Assembly (NCBI RefSeq): GCF_041435055.1
Contig: NZ_CP108002.1
Span: 8,122,001-8,186,000, forward strand
Length of the DNA stretch: 64,000 bases
Direction: 5' to 3'
Source of the DNA: Streptomyces sp. NBC_00341
Lineage (GTDB): Bacteria > Actinomycetota > Actinomycetes > Streptomycetales > Streptomycetaceae
The notes below the pieces were generated by a model. That model was not told the DNA's origin and did not search any database. It saw only the letters and a program-made list of their open reading frames with translations. Below are positions 46,224-56,018 of this stretch, piece after piece; the stretch's first letter is position 1; every line of letters begins with the position of its first letter. Both the position numbers and the translations under genes were made by a program.

Positions 46224-48035
46224 ATGACAGTTCTGCCTGACGAAGGCCTGCCGCTTGCCGGAGATTTCCCCAGCGCCTCTCCCGAGCAGTGGCAGGCCCT
46301 TGTGCGCGGTGTCCTGCGCAGAGCGGGGGAGGAGTCCGCGGACTTCACCGTGGATGAAGCTCTGTCGACCTTCGTGGAGGACGGGATCGTCACCCAGCCC
46401 CTGTACACGGCAGACGACGCGGCACCCGATCCAGGATTCCCCGGTCTCGCCCCGTTCGTACGCGGGGCGCGTGCCGCGGGCAACAGCGACGCCGGCTGGG
46501 ACGTGCGGCAGCGGCACACGGTGTCGGACAACTCCGCCGTCCTGACCGATCTGGAGAACGGCGTCACCTCGCTCTGGCTCGTCGTGGGCTCCGAAGGCAT
46601 CCCCGCGACCGCGCTCAACCGGGTTCTTGACGGCGTGCATCTCGCCCTGGCACCGGTCGCCCTCGACGCGGGTGGCGAGACCGCCTCGGCGTCGGCCGAA
46701 CTGCTGCGCCTGTACGAGGCGCGGGGGGTGGCGCGCGGGGATGCCCGGGGCAATCTGGGCGCGGATCCGCTGGGCCACGAGGCCCGTACCGGTGAGGTGC
46801 TCGACTTCGAAATGGCTGCCTATCTGGCGCGGCGTTGTGCCGACACGTATCCCGGACTGCGAGCGCTGACCGTGGACGCTTTGCCCTACCACGAAGCCGG
46901 TGGCTCGGCCGCCCAGGAGTTGGGGTGTTCGCTGGCGACCGGCGTCGCGTACCTGCGTGAACTGACCCGGGCGGGGCTGAGCGTCGAACGAGCCACCTCA
47001 CAGCTGGAGTTCCGCTACGCGGCCACTGCTGACCAGTTCCTGACCATCGCCAAGCTGCGGGCCGCACGGCGGCTGTGGGCGCGCGTGGCGGAGACCTGCG
47101 GTATCCCTCACCGGGGAGGCCAGTTCCAGCATGTCGTGACCTCATCGGTGATGATGACGCGTCGGGACCCCTGGGTGAACATGTTGCGCACCACGATCGC
47201 GATGCTCTCGGCAGGTGTGGGCGGCGCGGACGCCGTCACCGTGCTTCCGTTCGACGACGCACTCGGCCTGCCCGACGGGTTCGCTCGACGGATCGCCCGC
47301 AACACGTCGGCCATCCTCATCGAGGAGTCGCATCTGTCACGGGTGATCGACCCGGCAGGCGGTTCCTGGTACGTGGAGAGCCTTACCGACCAACTCGCAC
47401 ACGCAGGCTGGGACTTCTTCCAGGCCATTGAGCGCACGGGCGGGCAGCGGAAAGCTGTCCGGTCCGGCATGGTCGGTGAGAAGCTCGCCGCAACCTGGTC
47501 CGCCCGCGCGAGGCGACTCGCCACACGCGAGGAACCGATCACCGGAGTCAGCGAGTTCCCGCACCTGGCCGAGAATCCGGTGGCACGTACGCCAGGCCAC
47601 CGGTCGTCGACCGGCGGACTGCCCCGCGTCCGGCGCGACGACGAGTTCGACGTTCTGCGTGCACGCTCCGACGCACACTTCGCAACGACCGGCAGCCGTC
47701 CGCGGATATACCTGACCGGTATCGGAACCGTGGCGGAGCACACGGCTCGCCTCACCTTCGCAGCCAACCTGTTCCAGGCGGGCGGCATCGAACCCGTCAC
47801 GGGTGGACGTCTCGCCGAGAGCGGGACACACCATGCCTGCATCTGTGGCAGCGACGAGGACTACGAAGCCCAGGCAGCCACCGTCGCCTCGGAGCTCAGA
47901 ACCGAAGGCGCGGAGTACGTCCTCCTGACGGGCGGACCGGGACCGTACCTGGGCGTCGACGCCTATGTCTTCGCCGGTGGTGATGCGGTCGCCGCCCTGT
48001 CAGCCGCCCTCGACCGCATGGGAGTGTCCCGATGA
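46224..48035 (+). CDS. mutA: Methylmalonyl-CoA mutase small subunit
   Basis: Non-catalytic partner (603 aa) of the B12-dependent mutase interconverting methylmalonyl-CoA and succinyl-CoA. The barrel is conserved in outline ([93 protein letters not shown]). The C-terminal cobalamin-like domain lacks the DxHxxG histidine, as expected for the small subunit. ATG at 46224 with GAGGG five bases upstream; a GTG at 46212 is an alternative. It overlaps mutB by ATGA. Its promoter belongs to the TGTTGACA set. Confidence 0.9.
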   Translation: MTVLPDEGLPLAGDFPSASPEQWQALVRGVLRRAGEESADFTVDEALSTFVEDGIVTQPLYTADDAAPDPGFPGLAPFVRGARAAGNSDAGWDVRQRHTVSDNSAVLTDLENGVTSLWLVVGSEGIPATALNRVLDGVHLALAPVALDAGGETASASAELLRLYEARGVARGDARGNLGADPLGHEARTGEVLDFEMAAYLARRCADTYPGLRALTVDALPYHEAGGSAAQELGCSLATGVAYLRELTRAGLSVERATSQLEFRYAATADQFLTIAKLRAARRLWARVAETCGIPHRGGQFQHVVTSSVMMTRRDPWVNMLRTTIAMLSAGVGGADAVTVLPFDDALGLPDGFARRIARNTSAILIEESHLSRVIDPAGGSWYVESLTDQLAHAGWDFFQAIERTGGQRKAVRSGMVGEKLAATWSARARRLATREEPITGVSEFPHLAENPVARTPGHRSSTGGLPRVRRDDEFDVLRARSDAHFATTGSRPRIYLTGIGTVAEHTARLTFAANLFQAGGIEPVTGGRLAESGTHHACICGSDEDYEAQAATVASELRTEGAEYVLLTGGPGPYLGVDAYVFAGGDAVAALSAALDRMGVSR

Positions 48036-50245
48036 ATATCCCCGACTTCTCCGGGATCGCTCTGGGAGTCCCGTCCGTCGACGGCGGAGCAGATGAGTGG
48101 CAGACGGCCCTGAAGGATGTGGCCCCGACAGGCATCCCGCACTGGGAGACGCCGGAGGGCATCCCGGTCAAGCCGCTGTACACCGGGCAGGACCTGGAGG
48201 GCATCGACTTCCTGGGGACGTATCCGGGGGTGGCACCGTATCTGCGGGGCCCGTACCCGACGATGTATGTGAATCAGCCCTGGACGATCCGGCAGTACGC
48301 GGGGTTCTCCACCGCTGAGGAGTCCAATGCCTTCTACCGCCGTAACCTGGCGGCGGGGCAGAAGGGGCTGTCGGTCGCGTTCGATCTGCCGACCCACCGG
48401 GGCTACGACAGCGACCATCCCCGGGTGACCGGCGATGTCGGCATGGCGGGGGTGGCGATCGACTCGATCTACGACATGCGCCAGCTGTTCGAGGGCATCC
48501 CGCTGGACCGGATGTCGGTGTCGATGACGATGAACGGGGCGGTGCTGCCGGTGCTGGCGCTGTACATCGTGGCCGCGGAGGAACAGGGCGTGCCGCCGGA
48601 GAAGCTGGCCGGGACCATTCAGAACGACATTCTGAAGGAGTTCATGGTCCGCAACACCTACATCTATCCGCCGAAGCCGTCGATGCGGATCATCTCGGAC
48701 ATCTTCGCGTTCACCTCGCAGAGGATGCCGCGCTACAACTCGATTTCCATCTCGGGCTATCACATCCAGGAGGCCGGGGCGACGGCCGATCTGGAGCTGG
48801 CCTACACCCTGGCCGACGGGGTCGAATACCTGCGCGCCGGACGCGACACCGGCCTGGATGTGGACGCGTTCGCGCCCCGGCTGTCGTTCTTCTGGGCGAT
48901 CGGCATGAACTTCTTCATGGAGATCGCGAAGTTGCGGGCGGCCCGGCTGTTGTGGGCCAAGCTGGTCAAGGAGTTCGAGCCCAATAACCCCAAGTCCCTT
49001 TCACTGCGCACCCATTCGCAGACGTCGGGGTGGTCGCTGACCGCGCAGGACGTGTTCAATAACGTCACCCGCACCTGTGTGGAGGCGATGGCCGCGACCC
49101 AGGGCCACACCCAGTCGCTCCACACCAACGCCCTCGACGAGGCGCTCGCGCTGCCCACCGACTTCTCGGCCCGCATCGCCCGCAACACTCAGCTGCTGCT
49201 CCAGCAGGAGTCCGGCACGGGCCGGGTCATCGACCCCTGGGGCGGCAGCGCGTACGTGGAGAAGCTGACCTACGACCTGGCGCGGCGGGCCTGGCAGCAC
49301 ATCGAGGAGGTCGAGGCGGCGGGCGGCATGGCCAAGGCCATTGACGCCGGTATCCCCAAACTCCGCATCGAGGAGGCCGCCGCCCGCACCCAGGCCCGGA
49401 TCGACTCCGGACGCCAGCCGGTCATCGGCGTCAACAAGTACCGCGTCGAGACCGACGAGAAGATCGACGTCCTCAAGGTCGACAACACCTCGGTCCGCAC
49501 CCAGCAGATCGAAAAGCTCCGCCGACTGCGCGAAGAGCGGGACGAGACCGCCTGCCAGGACGCGCTGCGCGCGCTGACGGACGCGGCGGGCCGGGAGCCC
49601 GGCCCGGGGCTGGAGGGCAATCTGCTGGCGCTGGCCGTGGACGCGGCGCGGGCGATGGCGACGGTGGGCGAGATCTCGGACGCGCTGGAGAAGGTGTACG
49701 GGCGGCACTCGGGCCAGATCCGTACGATCTCGGGTGTGTACCGCAACGAGGCAGGGGAGTCACCGTCGGTGGACCGCACCCGCGCGCTGGTCGACGCGTT
49801 CGAGGAGGCCGAGGGACGCCGGCCGCGGATCCTGGTCGCCAAGATGGGCCAGGACGGGCACGACCGCGGCCAGAAGGTGATCGCGACCGCCTTCGCCGAC
49901 CTGGGCTTCGACGTGGACGTGGGCCCGCTGTTCCAGACGCCGGGCGAGGTCGCCCGGCAGGCGGTCGAGGCGGACGTGCACATCGTCGGCGTCTCCTCCC
50001 TGGCCGCCGGCCACCTCACCCTCGTACCCGCACTCCGCGAGGAACTCGCCGCCGAAGGTCGCGAGGACATCATGATCGTGGTCGGCGGAGTCATCCCGCC
50101 GTCCGACATCGAGGCCCTGCACGAGGCAGGTGCGGCAGCCGTGTTCCCGCCCGGGACGGTGATCCCGGACGCGGCCCACGATCTGGTGACGCGGCTCGGC
50201 GCCTCACTCGGCCACGAGGCTCTGTCCGGGACCGAAACGTCATGA
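48032..50245 (+). CDS. mutB: Methylmalonyl-CoA mutase large (catalytic) subunit
   Basis: Adenosylcobalamin-dependent catalytic subunit (737 aa). The substrate-channel motif [21 protein letters not shown] is near residue 90; [13 protein letters not shown] follows, then [18 protein letters not shown] and [15 protein letters not shown] strands. The C-terminal B12-binding domain has GQDGHDRG (the lower-ligand His in DGHDRG), VSSLAAGHL and VVGGVIPP. The arrangement and residues fit methylmalonyl-CoA mutase rather than the shorter isobutyryl- or hydroxyisobutyryl-type mutases. Translationally coupled on both sides: mutA upstream and the start of a broken meaB downstream. Confidence 0.93.
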   Translation: MNIPDFSGIALGVPSVDGGADEWQTALKDVAPTGIPHWETPEGIPVKPLYTGQDLEGIDFLGTYPGVAPYLRGPYPTMYVNQPWTIRQYAGFSTAEESNAFYRRNLAAGQKGLSVAFDLPTHRGYDSDHPRVTGDVGMAGVAIDSIYDMRQLFEGIPLDRMSVSMTMNGAVLPVLALYIVAAEEQGVPPEKLAGTIQNDILKEFMVRNTYIYPPKPSMRIISDIFAFTSQRMPRYNSISISGYHIQEAGATADLELAYTLADGVEYLRAGRDTGLDVDAFAPRLSFFWAIGMNFFMEIAKLRAARLLWAKLVKEFEPNNPKSLSLRTHSQTSGWSLTAQDVFNNVTRTCVEAMAATQGHTQSLHTNALDEALALPTDFSARIARNTQLLLQQESGTGRVIDPWGGSAYVEKLTYDLARRAWQHIEEVEAAGGMAKAIDAGIPKLRIEEAAARTQARIDSGRQPVIGVNKYRVETDEKIDVLKVDNTSVRTQQIEKLRRLREERDETACQDALRALTDAAGREPGPGLEGNLLALAVDAARAMATVGEISDALEKVYGRHSGQIRTISGVYRNEAGESPSVDRTRALVDAFEEAEGRRPRILVAKMGQDGHDRGQKVIATAFADLGFDVDVGPLFQTPGEVARQAVEADVHIVGVSSLAAGHLTLVPALREELAAEGREDIMIVVGGVIPPSDIEALHEAGAAAVFPPGTVIPDAAHDLVTRLGASLGHEALSGTETS

Positions 50246-50590
50246 AGCTCGATCTCGACATGTACGTCGAGGGGTGTTCGCCGGCAGGCGGGCCGTTGTC
50301 GCGCGTGCTGTCACACTCGTCGAGTCCGCCCAGCCCGATCAGAGGGAGCTGGCCCAGCGGCTGTTGACCCGGTTGAACCGGGTCGCCGTGCTCGCCGTGG
50401 ACCCGTCCTCTGCAGGGCATCAAGAAGGGTGTCCTGGAGCTGGCCGACGTCATCGCAGTGAACAAGGCCGACGGTCCGCACGAGACGGAGGCTCTGTCCC
50501 GATCCAGACGTCCGGTCCCTGGTGCCGGCACTGGAAGAACTGGTCAGAAGCGGAGAGCTGACGCCCGCGCTGGCCGCTGAGTACATCTGG
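50242..50590 (+). pseudogene. meaB: Shattered meaB (G-protein chaperone of methylmalonyl-CoA mutase)
   Basis: The ATG overlaps the mutB stop, as for a genuine meaB, but only fragments remain in three frames. VFAGRRAVVARAVTLVES through LAQRLLTRLNRVAVLAVDPSS is in one frame, with the segment holding Walker A deleted. GIKKGVLELADVIAVNKADG, normally far downstream, follows directly in another frame. VPALEELVRSGELTPALAAE, the C-terminal end, is in the third. Internal deletions and frameshifts exclude function. A working copy must lie elsewhere if the mutase is to be protected. Confidence 0.88.
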
Positions 50591-50651
50591 ACGCCCTTCA
50601 CGAGGATCGCGATGTCGTTCGGAGGGCGAGGGCGCCGTCGCATCGTAGCGT

Positions 50652-50665
50652 GGTGTCAACATTTT
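50652..50665. promoter_or_regulatory. TGTCAACA-type operator upstream of the GntR gene (site 4)
   Basis: GGTGTCAACATTTT carries the same TGTNNACA core as sites 1-3, 197 bp before the GntR start codon; candidate autoregulatory site. No matching -10 is evident for this copy. Confidence 0.55.
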
Positions 50666-50861
50666 GCAGTGCATGGTGCGCGAAGAGGTTGTTTCCTCGG
50701 TGCGGTAGGCGTGGCAGGACTGTGATGTCGCGCCGGTCATGTGACGACGTCATCGGAAAGTGTCGGCAGTCCTGCGGACCGAGTCGGCTACGGTAGTACC
50801 GCAACCAGTCCGCGGTCTAGAGACCGATCGGACGTCGAAGCGTGGGAGAGGCCAGCACACG

Positions 50862-51590
50862 ATGACAGCAGGGTCGGTCGAGGTGGCGGACAAGCTCGCC
50901 CATCCCGACGAGGTGAGCAGAGCCCATCATGCTGTGCGGCGGGCGATCATGCGCGGCGAACTGCGGGCCGGAGATCCTCTGTCCCAGGTCGAGCTCGCCC
51001 GGCAGCTCGGGGTGAGCCGCGGGCCATTGCGTGAAGCGCTCAGAATTCTGCAGCGTGAGGGCTTCATCCAGCAGGAATCCCAGCACCGTGCCCGGGTGGC
51101 GACGTTCAGCGACGACGACCTCGACGAGCTGTACGCCATGCGTATCAGTCTCGAAGCGCTGGCTGTAGGAATCGCCGTGCCGCGGATGACTGAGGAACAT
51201 CTTCACCGCATCGACCAGCTACTGCACGAGATGGACGAGACGGCGCGCACTGGCGACGTTGAGCAGTGGGAATGCCCGCACGAAGCGTTTCACCGCGCGC
51301 TGGTCCACCCTTCCGGCGAGCGCCTGGAGCGGGAACTCGCCCTGCTGTCCGACCATGCCACGCGGTATCGCATGGCCTTCGTCACCTGGAATCCGCTCGA
51401 GTGGCAAGCCGGCACGAGCGAGCAGCACCACAAGATCGCCGAGGCGGTCATGGCGCGCGACCCGGATGCCGCCGCCCTGGCGCTGGCGAACCACCTGGGC
51501 CGAACGGCTCTCGTGGTGCTCTCCATGGCATCACCCACGTTCGAGCCCGTGCGGGTACGCAGGGCCCTCTCCGCTGTGTGCGGCCGGTAG
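50862..51590 (+). CDS. GntR-family regulator with FCD domain
   Basis: 242-residue transcription factor. The winged helix is AVRRAIMRGELRAGDPLSQV followed by LARQLGVSRGPLREALRILQREGFI (about residues 25-75). The all-helical FCD ligand domain follows, with metal/ligand positions in YAMRISLEALAVG, HEAFHRALVHPSG and SEQHHKIAEAVMARD. FCD-type GntR proteins bind TGTNNACA-like palindromes and sense carboxylic acids. That core recurs at 43.7, 45.7, 46.0, 50.7 and 59.3 kb, making this the best candidate controller of the catabolic genes. The ATG at 50862 (MTAGSVEVAD) is chosen over upstream frames lacking conservation. Confidence 0.88.
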   Translation: MTAGSVEVADKLAHPDEVSRAHHAVRRAIMRGELRAGDPLSQVELARQLGVSRGPLREALRILQREGFIQQESQHRARVATFSDDDLDELYAMRISLEALAVGIAVPRMTEEHLHRIDQLLHEMDETARTGDVEQWECPHEAFHRALVHPSGERLERELALLSDHATRYRMAFVTWNPLEWQAGTSEQHHKIAEAVMARDPDAAALALANHLGRTALVVLSMASPTFEPVRVRRALSAVCGR

Positions 51591-51656
51591 CCGCACCACC
51601 TGGGCGGGCAAGGTGCGTTCGGAGAGGGCCGGACGCCAGAGCGTCGCGTTCCGTGG

Positions 51657-53624
51657 TCAGGCGCCGGCGGGCAGCTGGGTCTGGATGAGGTCCATGACCG
51701 ATGAGTCGGTCAGGGTGGTGACGTCTCCGAGTTCCCTGTTCTCGGCGACGTCGCGGAGAAGGCGTCGCATGATCTTGCCGGAGCGGGTCTTGGGCAGTTC
51801 TGCGACCGGCAGGACGCGCTTGGGCTTGGCGATCGGGCCGAGGGTGGTGCCGACGTGGTTGCGCAGTTCCGCGACGAGTTCTTCGGAGGCGGTTGCGGTG
51901 CCGCGCAGGATCACGAACGCGACGATGGACTGGCCGGTCGTCTCGTCGGCGGCGCCGACCACGGCGGCCTCGGCGACGGCCGGGTGCGACACGAGGGCGG
52001 ATTCGACCTCGGTGGTGGAGATGTTGTGCCCGGACACGAGCATGACGTCGTCGACGCGGCCCAGGAGCCAGATGTCGCCGTCCTCGTCCTTCTTGGCACC
52101 GTCGCCCGCGAAGTACCTGCCCTCGAACCGCGACCAGTAGGTGTCGAGGAACCGCTGGTCGTCGCCCCAGATGGTGCGCAGCATCGAGGGCCACGGCTCG
52201 GTGAGGACGAGATAGCCGCCTCCGCCGTCGGGGACCTCACGTGCTTCGTCGTCGACGACGGTGGCGCTGATGCCGGGCAGGGCGCGCTGGGCGCTGCCGG
52301 GCTTGGTGTGGGTGACGCCGGGGAGCGGCGAGATCATCATCGCGCCTGTCTCGGTCTGCCACCAGGTGTCGACGATGGGGCACGTGTCGGCGCCGATGTG
52401 CTTGCGGTACCACATCCACGCCTCGGGGTTGATCGGCTCACCGACCGAACCCAGGACCCGGAGACTGCTCAGGTCGAACTTGGCGGGGATGTCGTCACCC
52501 CACTTCATGAACGTGCGGATCGCGGTCGGCGCGGTGTAGAGGATACTCACGCCGTACTTCTGGACGATCTCCCAGAAGCGCCCCTGGTGCGGGGTGTCGG
52601 GGGTGCCCTCGTACATGACCTGCGTCGCACCGTTGGCCAGCGGCCCGTACACGATGTAGGAGTGCCCGGTCACCCAGCCGATGTCGGCGGTGCACCAGTA
52701 GACATCCGTCTCCGGCTTGAGGTCGAAGACCGCGTGGTGCGTGTAGGCCGCCTGCGTGAGGTAGCCGCCGGAGGTGTGCAGGATGCCCTTCGGCTTCCCC
52801 GTCGTCCCCGAGGTGTAGAGGATGAACAACGGCTGCTCGGCCTCGAACGCCTCGGGAGTGTGCTCGGCGGACTGCCGCGCGGTGATCTCGTGCCACCACA
52901 CATCACGGCCCTCGGTCCACGCGGTGTCCTGCCCGGTGCGCCGGACGACCAGAACGTGCTCGACGCTCTCGATCCGGGACACGGCCTCGTCGACCGCGGG
53001 CTTGAGCGCGGAGGGCTTCCCACGCCGGTAACCCCCGTCGGAGGTGATGACGACCTTCGCGTCCGCGTCCTGGATACGGGTCGCGATCGCGTCCGCGGAG
53101 AACCCGCCGAACACCACGGAGTGGGCGGCGCCGATGCGGGCGCAGGCCAGCATCGCGACGGCGGCCTCGGGGATCATCGGCAGGTAGACGGCGACGCGGT
53201 CGCCCTTGCCGACACCGAGCTCGGTGAGCGCGTTGGCGGCGCGGGAGACCTCGTCCTTCAGCTCCGCGTAGGTGATGGCACGGCTGTCGCCGGGTTCGCC
53301 CTCGAAGTGGATGGCGACGCGGTCGCCGTTGCCCGCCTCGACGTGGCGGTCCACGCAGTTGTACGCGACGTTGAGCTTGCCGTCCGCGAACCACTTCGCG
53401 AAGGGCGGGTTGCTCCAGTCGAGCGTCTCGGTCGGCTCCGTGGCCCAGGTCAGGCGGCGGGCCTGCTCGGCCCAGAAGCCCAGCCGGTCCGCATCGGCCT
53501 GCTCGTACGCCTCGGCTGTGACGTTGGCGTTCGCGGCCAGATCGGCAGGCGGTGCAAACCGCCGCTGCTGGGAGCCGGCCACCGTCGCGCTGACCACCGC
53601 CCTGTCGTCGCGTGCTGCAGACAT
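51657..53624 (-). CDS. acs: Acetyl-CoA synthetase
   Basis: AMP-forming ligase (655 aa) activating acetate (or propionate) to the CoA thioester. The P-loop is [16 protein letters not shown]; the adenylate motifs are [38 protein letters not shown] and [15 protein letters not shown]. The C-terminal hinge lysine lies in [16 protein letters not shown], the usual acetylation-regulated site. Start ATG 53624 gives family length. It converges on the GntR gene (66-bp gap). It may feed C2/C3 units from the catabolic cluster into metabolism; this is inference. Confidence 0.93.
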   Translation of the reverse strand: MSAARDDRAVVSATVAGSQQRRFAPPADLAANANVTAEAYEQADADRLGFWAEQARRLTWATEPTETLDWSNPPFAKWFADGKLNVAYNCVDRHVEAGNGDRVAIHFEGEPGDSRAITYAELKDEVSRAANALTELGVGKGDRVAVYLPMIPEAAVAMLACARIGAAHSVVFGGFSADAIATRIQDADAKVVITSDGGYRRGKPSALKPAVDEAVSRIESVEHVLVVRRTGQDTAWTEGRDVWWHEITARQSAEHTPEAFEAEQPLFILYTSGTTGKPKGILHTSGGYLTQAAYTHHAVFDLKPETDVYWCTADIGWVTGHSYIVYGPLANGATQVMYEGTPDTPHQGRFWEIVQKYGVSILYTAPTAIRTFMKWGDDIPAKFDLSSLRVLGSVGEPINPEAWMWYRKHIGADTCPIVDTWWQTETGAMMISPLPGVTHTKPGSAQRALPGISATVVDDEAREVPDGGGGYLVLTEPWPSMLRTIWGDDQRFLDTYWSRFEGRYFAGDGAKKDEDGDIWLLGRVDDVMLVSGHNISTTEVESALVSHPAVAEAAVVGAADETTGQSIVAFVILRGTATASEELVAELRNHVGTTLGPIAKPKRVLPVAELPKTRSGKIMRRLLRDVAENRELGDVTTLTDSSVMDLIQTQLPAGA

Positions 53625-53875
53625 ACCTACTCGCTCTCCTTCACGTACCTGCACGATGCGGAGTGCACCGCTCGCCCAGCTACCGCACGGCACGCCGAAC
53701 GGTGTTCTCGGCCGTTGCCGTTGGCTCGACGTTTCCACCCGGAGCTCTGCGGGGGAGTCGAGGCCTCCTGGGCAGTGTCCGCACGGGCGTCCGGTCGAGG
53801 GCCTTCATGTGCGGCGACGATCGCCGACGCCTCGTGATGCGTGACACTTTCATTAACCTACTGTGTAATCGAGGT

Positions 53876-55030
53876 TCAGTCCATAGGGGTGTCCTGCGGT
53901 TCGCCGGTGAAGAGGTCGATGAGCCCGAACGGGGCGCGGTCGCCCAGACACAGGTCCAGCATCTCGTGGGCGTCGGCATAGAAGGGGACGGTGCGGGCGA
54001 ACAGCGCCTCTTCGTAGGCGGTGAGTGCCACCTCGACGTCGTCAGGGTGCGCGGCGATCGCCTTGGCGAGTTCGGCGCCGTCGAACATGGCCAGATTTGC
54101 GCCGTCGCCGGACGGCGGCATCAGGTGTGCGGCGTCGCCGAGGAGCGTCACCCCGCGCATGCGGTTCCATCGGTGCCCGTCCGGAAGTGCGTGAATCATG
54201 CGCGCGACCGGTGCGGTCTCGCCGTCGGTGATCAGCGCGGTGAGCTCCGGTGCCCACCCGTCGAACTCGGCTGCTACCCGAGCGGTGGCCGCGGCGGCAT
54301 CGCTGAAATCGATGCTGCCGATCCACTCGGCGGACCGGGTCAGCTCGACGTACGTGTGCAGGATGTTCCCCGCTTCGCGGTGCGCGACGATCCCCTTGCC
54401 CGGGGTCAGCGCGTACATCGCACCCACGCCGACGGTCCCGGCCGCCGCGGTGTGCCGCTCGTCGGCGTCGTGCAGGTAGGTGTCGATGAAGGTGGTGCCG
54501 ATGTACTCGGGCTTGGCGTCGGAGAGCAACGGGCGGACCTTCGACCACGCGCCGTCGGCACCGACCAGTAGATCGCTGGTCACGGTCGTGCCGTCGGCGA
54601 GGGTCAGCTCGTGCCGGCCGTGGCCGAGGGGTCGAACGCCGGTGATCTTGCGCCCCCACTGGACCGTTCCGGCGGGCAGGGAGTCGAGCAGGATGCGACG
54701 CAGGTCTCCGCGAAGGACCTCGGGACGCCGTGCCGTTCCGTCGTCGGGCTCGTCGTGCAGCAGCTTGCCGTGCTGGTCAAGCACGCGCAGGGCCTCGGCG
54801 CCTTCATGGATGATCGCGCGGAACTCGTTGGTGAGTCCGGCGTCGGCGAGTGCGCGCTGCCCGTCGTCCTCGTGAATGTCGAGCTGGCCGCCCTGGGTCC
54901 TGGACTCGGGCGAGGCGTCGGCCTCGTAAATCGTCGAGGGGATGCCATGAACGTGCAGGACCCGGGCGAGGGTCAGGCCGCCGAGGCCGGCGCCGACGAT
55001 GGTGATCGGGTGATGAGTGGTGGTCTTCAT
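53876..55030 (-). CDS. FAD-dependent monooxygenase (TetX/aromatic-hydroxylase type)
   Basis: 384-residue class A flavoprotein monooxygenase. The FAD motif ITIVGAGLGGLTLARVLHVHG is at residues 9-29; the middle motif is LLVGADGAWSKVRPLL; the GD motif is VTLLGDAAHLMPPSGDGANLAM. The overall pattern is nearest to tetracycline-inactivating TetX-like enzymes. Start ATG 55030. It is divergent from a TetR regulator with a perfect 17-bp inverted repeat between them, suggesting inducible detoxification of a xenobiotic or antibiotic. The actual substrate is unknown. Confidence 0.87.
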   Translation of the reverse strand: MKTTTHHPITIVGAGLGGLTLARVLHVHGIPSTIYEADASPESRTQGGQLDIHEDDGQRALADAGLTNEFRAIIHEGAEALRVLDQHGKLLHDEPDDGTARRPEVLRGDLRRILLDSLPAGTVQWGRKITGVRPLGHGRHELTLADGTTVTSDLLVGADGAWSKVRPLLSDAKPEYIGTTFIDTYLHDADERHTAAAGTVGVGAMYALTPGKGIVAHREAGNILHTYVELTRSAEWIGSIDFSDAAAATARVAAEFDGWAPELTALITDGETAPVARMIHALPDGHRWNRMRGVTLLGDAAHLMPPSGDGANLAMFDGAELAKAIAAHPDDVEVALTAYEEALFARTVPFYADAHEMLDLCLGDRAPFGLIDLFTGEPQDTPMD

Positions 55031-55085
55031 GGTCTTCCTCGTTTCCGTGCGGATGGGGCGCCGGGCAGCTGCCATGAGACCTAAA

Positions 55086-55124
55086 TGGTCCCGCGTTCCA
55101 TAAGTAATATGGAACGCGGGACCA
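55086..55124. promoter_or_regulatory. Perfect inverted repeat, TetR operator candidate
   Basis: TGGTCCCGCGTTCCATA (55086-55102) and its exact reverse complement (55108-55124) flank AGTAA, in the 114-bp divergent intergenic region between the TetX-like and TetR genes. A 39-bp element of this length usually holds one TetR site or two overlapping sites. Confidence 0.85.
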
Positions 55125-55144
55125 GGGTGTGTCAAAATGAGGAC

Positions 55145-55843
55145 ATGCCACGCACGCGAGGAAGAGCACCCGACGGGAAAGGCCGGACCGACGCCCTTTC
55201 GCGAGAGATCATCGTGGGTGCAGCCGTCGCGCTGTTGGACGAGCGTGGTGAGCGAGGGCTCACGTTCCGGCTGCTGGCCAAGGAGCTCGACACCGGGCCT
55301 GGCGCGCTGTATTGGCACGTAGCGAACAAGGACGAGCTTGTCGCCCTGGCCGCCGATCAGGTCCTCGGTCAGGTTTTTGCCGCGGTCCCGTGCGCCGAGG
55401 AGGATGCAGCCGTAGGGCTGCGCGCGCTGGCGGTCGCCGTCTTCGACGCCCTTGACCGGCATGCGTGGGCGGCGTCGCACGTCACGGCACCGGCCGCGCT
55501 GGCGAACGCCCTGCGCCTGCTCGACCGCATCGGCAGCCTGGTCATGCGGGTCGGGGTGCCGGCCGAACGGCACTTCGCGGTCGCCACCGCGATCTCGTAC
55601 TACATCACCGGCGTGAGCGCCCAGATCGTCGCCCCCGGCATCACCGCCGATGCGGCCGTCGGCCGGGAGGCCTTCCTCGCCCGGACTGCCGAAGGCTGGG
55701 AGGGGCTCGATCCCGACGACTACCCCTTCCTGGCGCGCACCGCCGCCAACCTGCGCGACCACGACGACCGCGACCAGTTCATCGCCGGACTCGACCTTCT
55801 CCTGAACGGCCTGAACGCCACGGCGGAGGCGCCGTCCGCTTGA
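55145..55843 (+). CDS. TetR-family regulator with TetR_C ligand domain
   Basis: 232-residue repressor. The N-terminal HTH is GLTFRLLAKELDTGPGALYWHVANKDELVALAADQVL (about residues 37-75); the characteristic GALYWHV is typical of the TetR/TetR_C group. The C-terminal domain contains FAVATAISYYITGVSAQIV. It is divergent from the TetX-like monooxygenase, so that gene is the expected target through the inverted repeat at 55086-55124. A terminator overlaps its stop codon. Confidence 0.9.
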   Translation: MPRTRGRAPDGKGRTDALSREIIVGAAVALLDERGERGLTFRLLAKELDTGPGALYWHVANKDELVALAADQVLGQVFAAVPCAEEDAAVGLRALAVAVFDALDRHAWAASHVTAPAALANALRLLDRIGSLVMRVGVPAERHFAVATAISYYITGVSAQIVAPGITADAAVGREAFLARTAEGWEGLDPDDYPFLARTAANLRDHDDRDQFIAGLDLLLNGLNATAEAPSA

Positions 55844-55855
55844 CGGCGCCTCCGC
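55823..55855 (+). terminator. Hairpin terminator overlapping the TetR stop codon
   Basis: 14-bp perfect stem (55823-55836 / 55842-55855) with 5-nt loop; the stop codon lies in the loop and right arm. Confidence 0.75.
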
Positions 55856-56018
55856 GTAGGCGCCGCACCGCGGAAAGCGGCTTCGTCCATGGTTCCGGTG
55901 GACCTGGGAGCCCGGGGCGCCTGGGCCGCGACCCGATGTGGACAGGGTGACCGGCAAGGCCGACGCGCCCGGTCCGACTTCATGGCTCGGAATTCGACTA
56001 TGGGATATAGTAGGCAAT

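Noticed and set aside
50814..50828. GGTCTAGAGACC before the GntR gene, resembling a DasR site
   Set aside because: It contains two extra bases relative to GGTCTAGACC, so the half-site spacing is wrong, and there is no chitin-related gene.
53625..53875. AAAGTGT half-site upstream of acs, considered as another GntR operator
   Set aside because: Only half of the palindrome is present and there is no TGTNNACA core.
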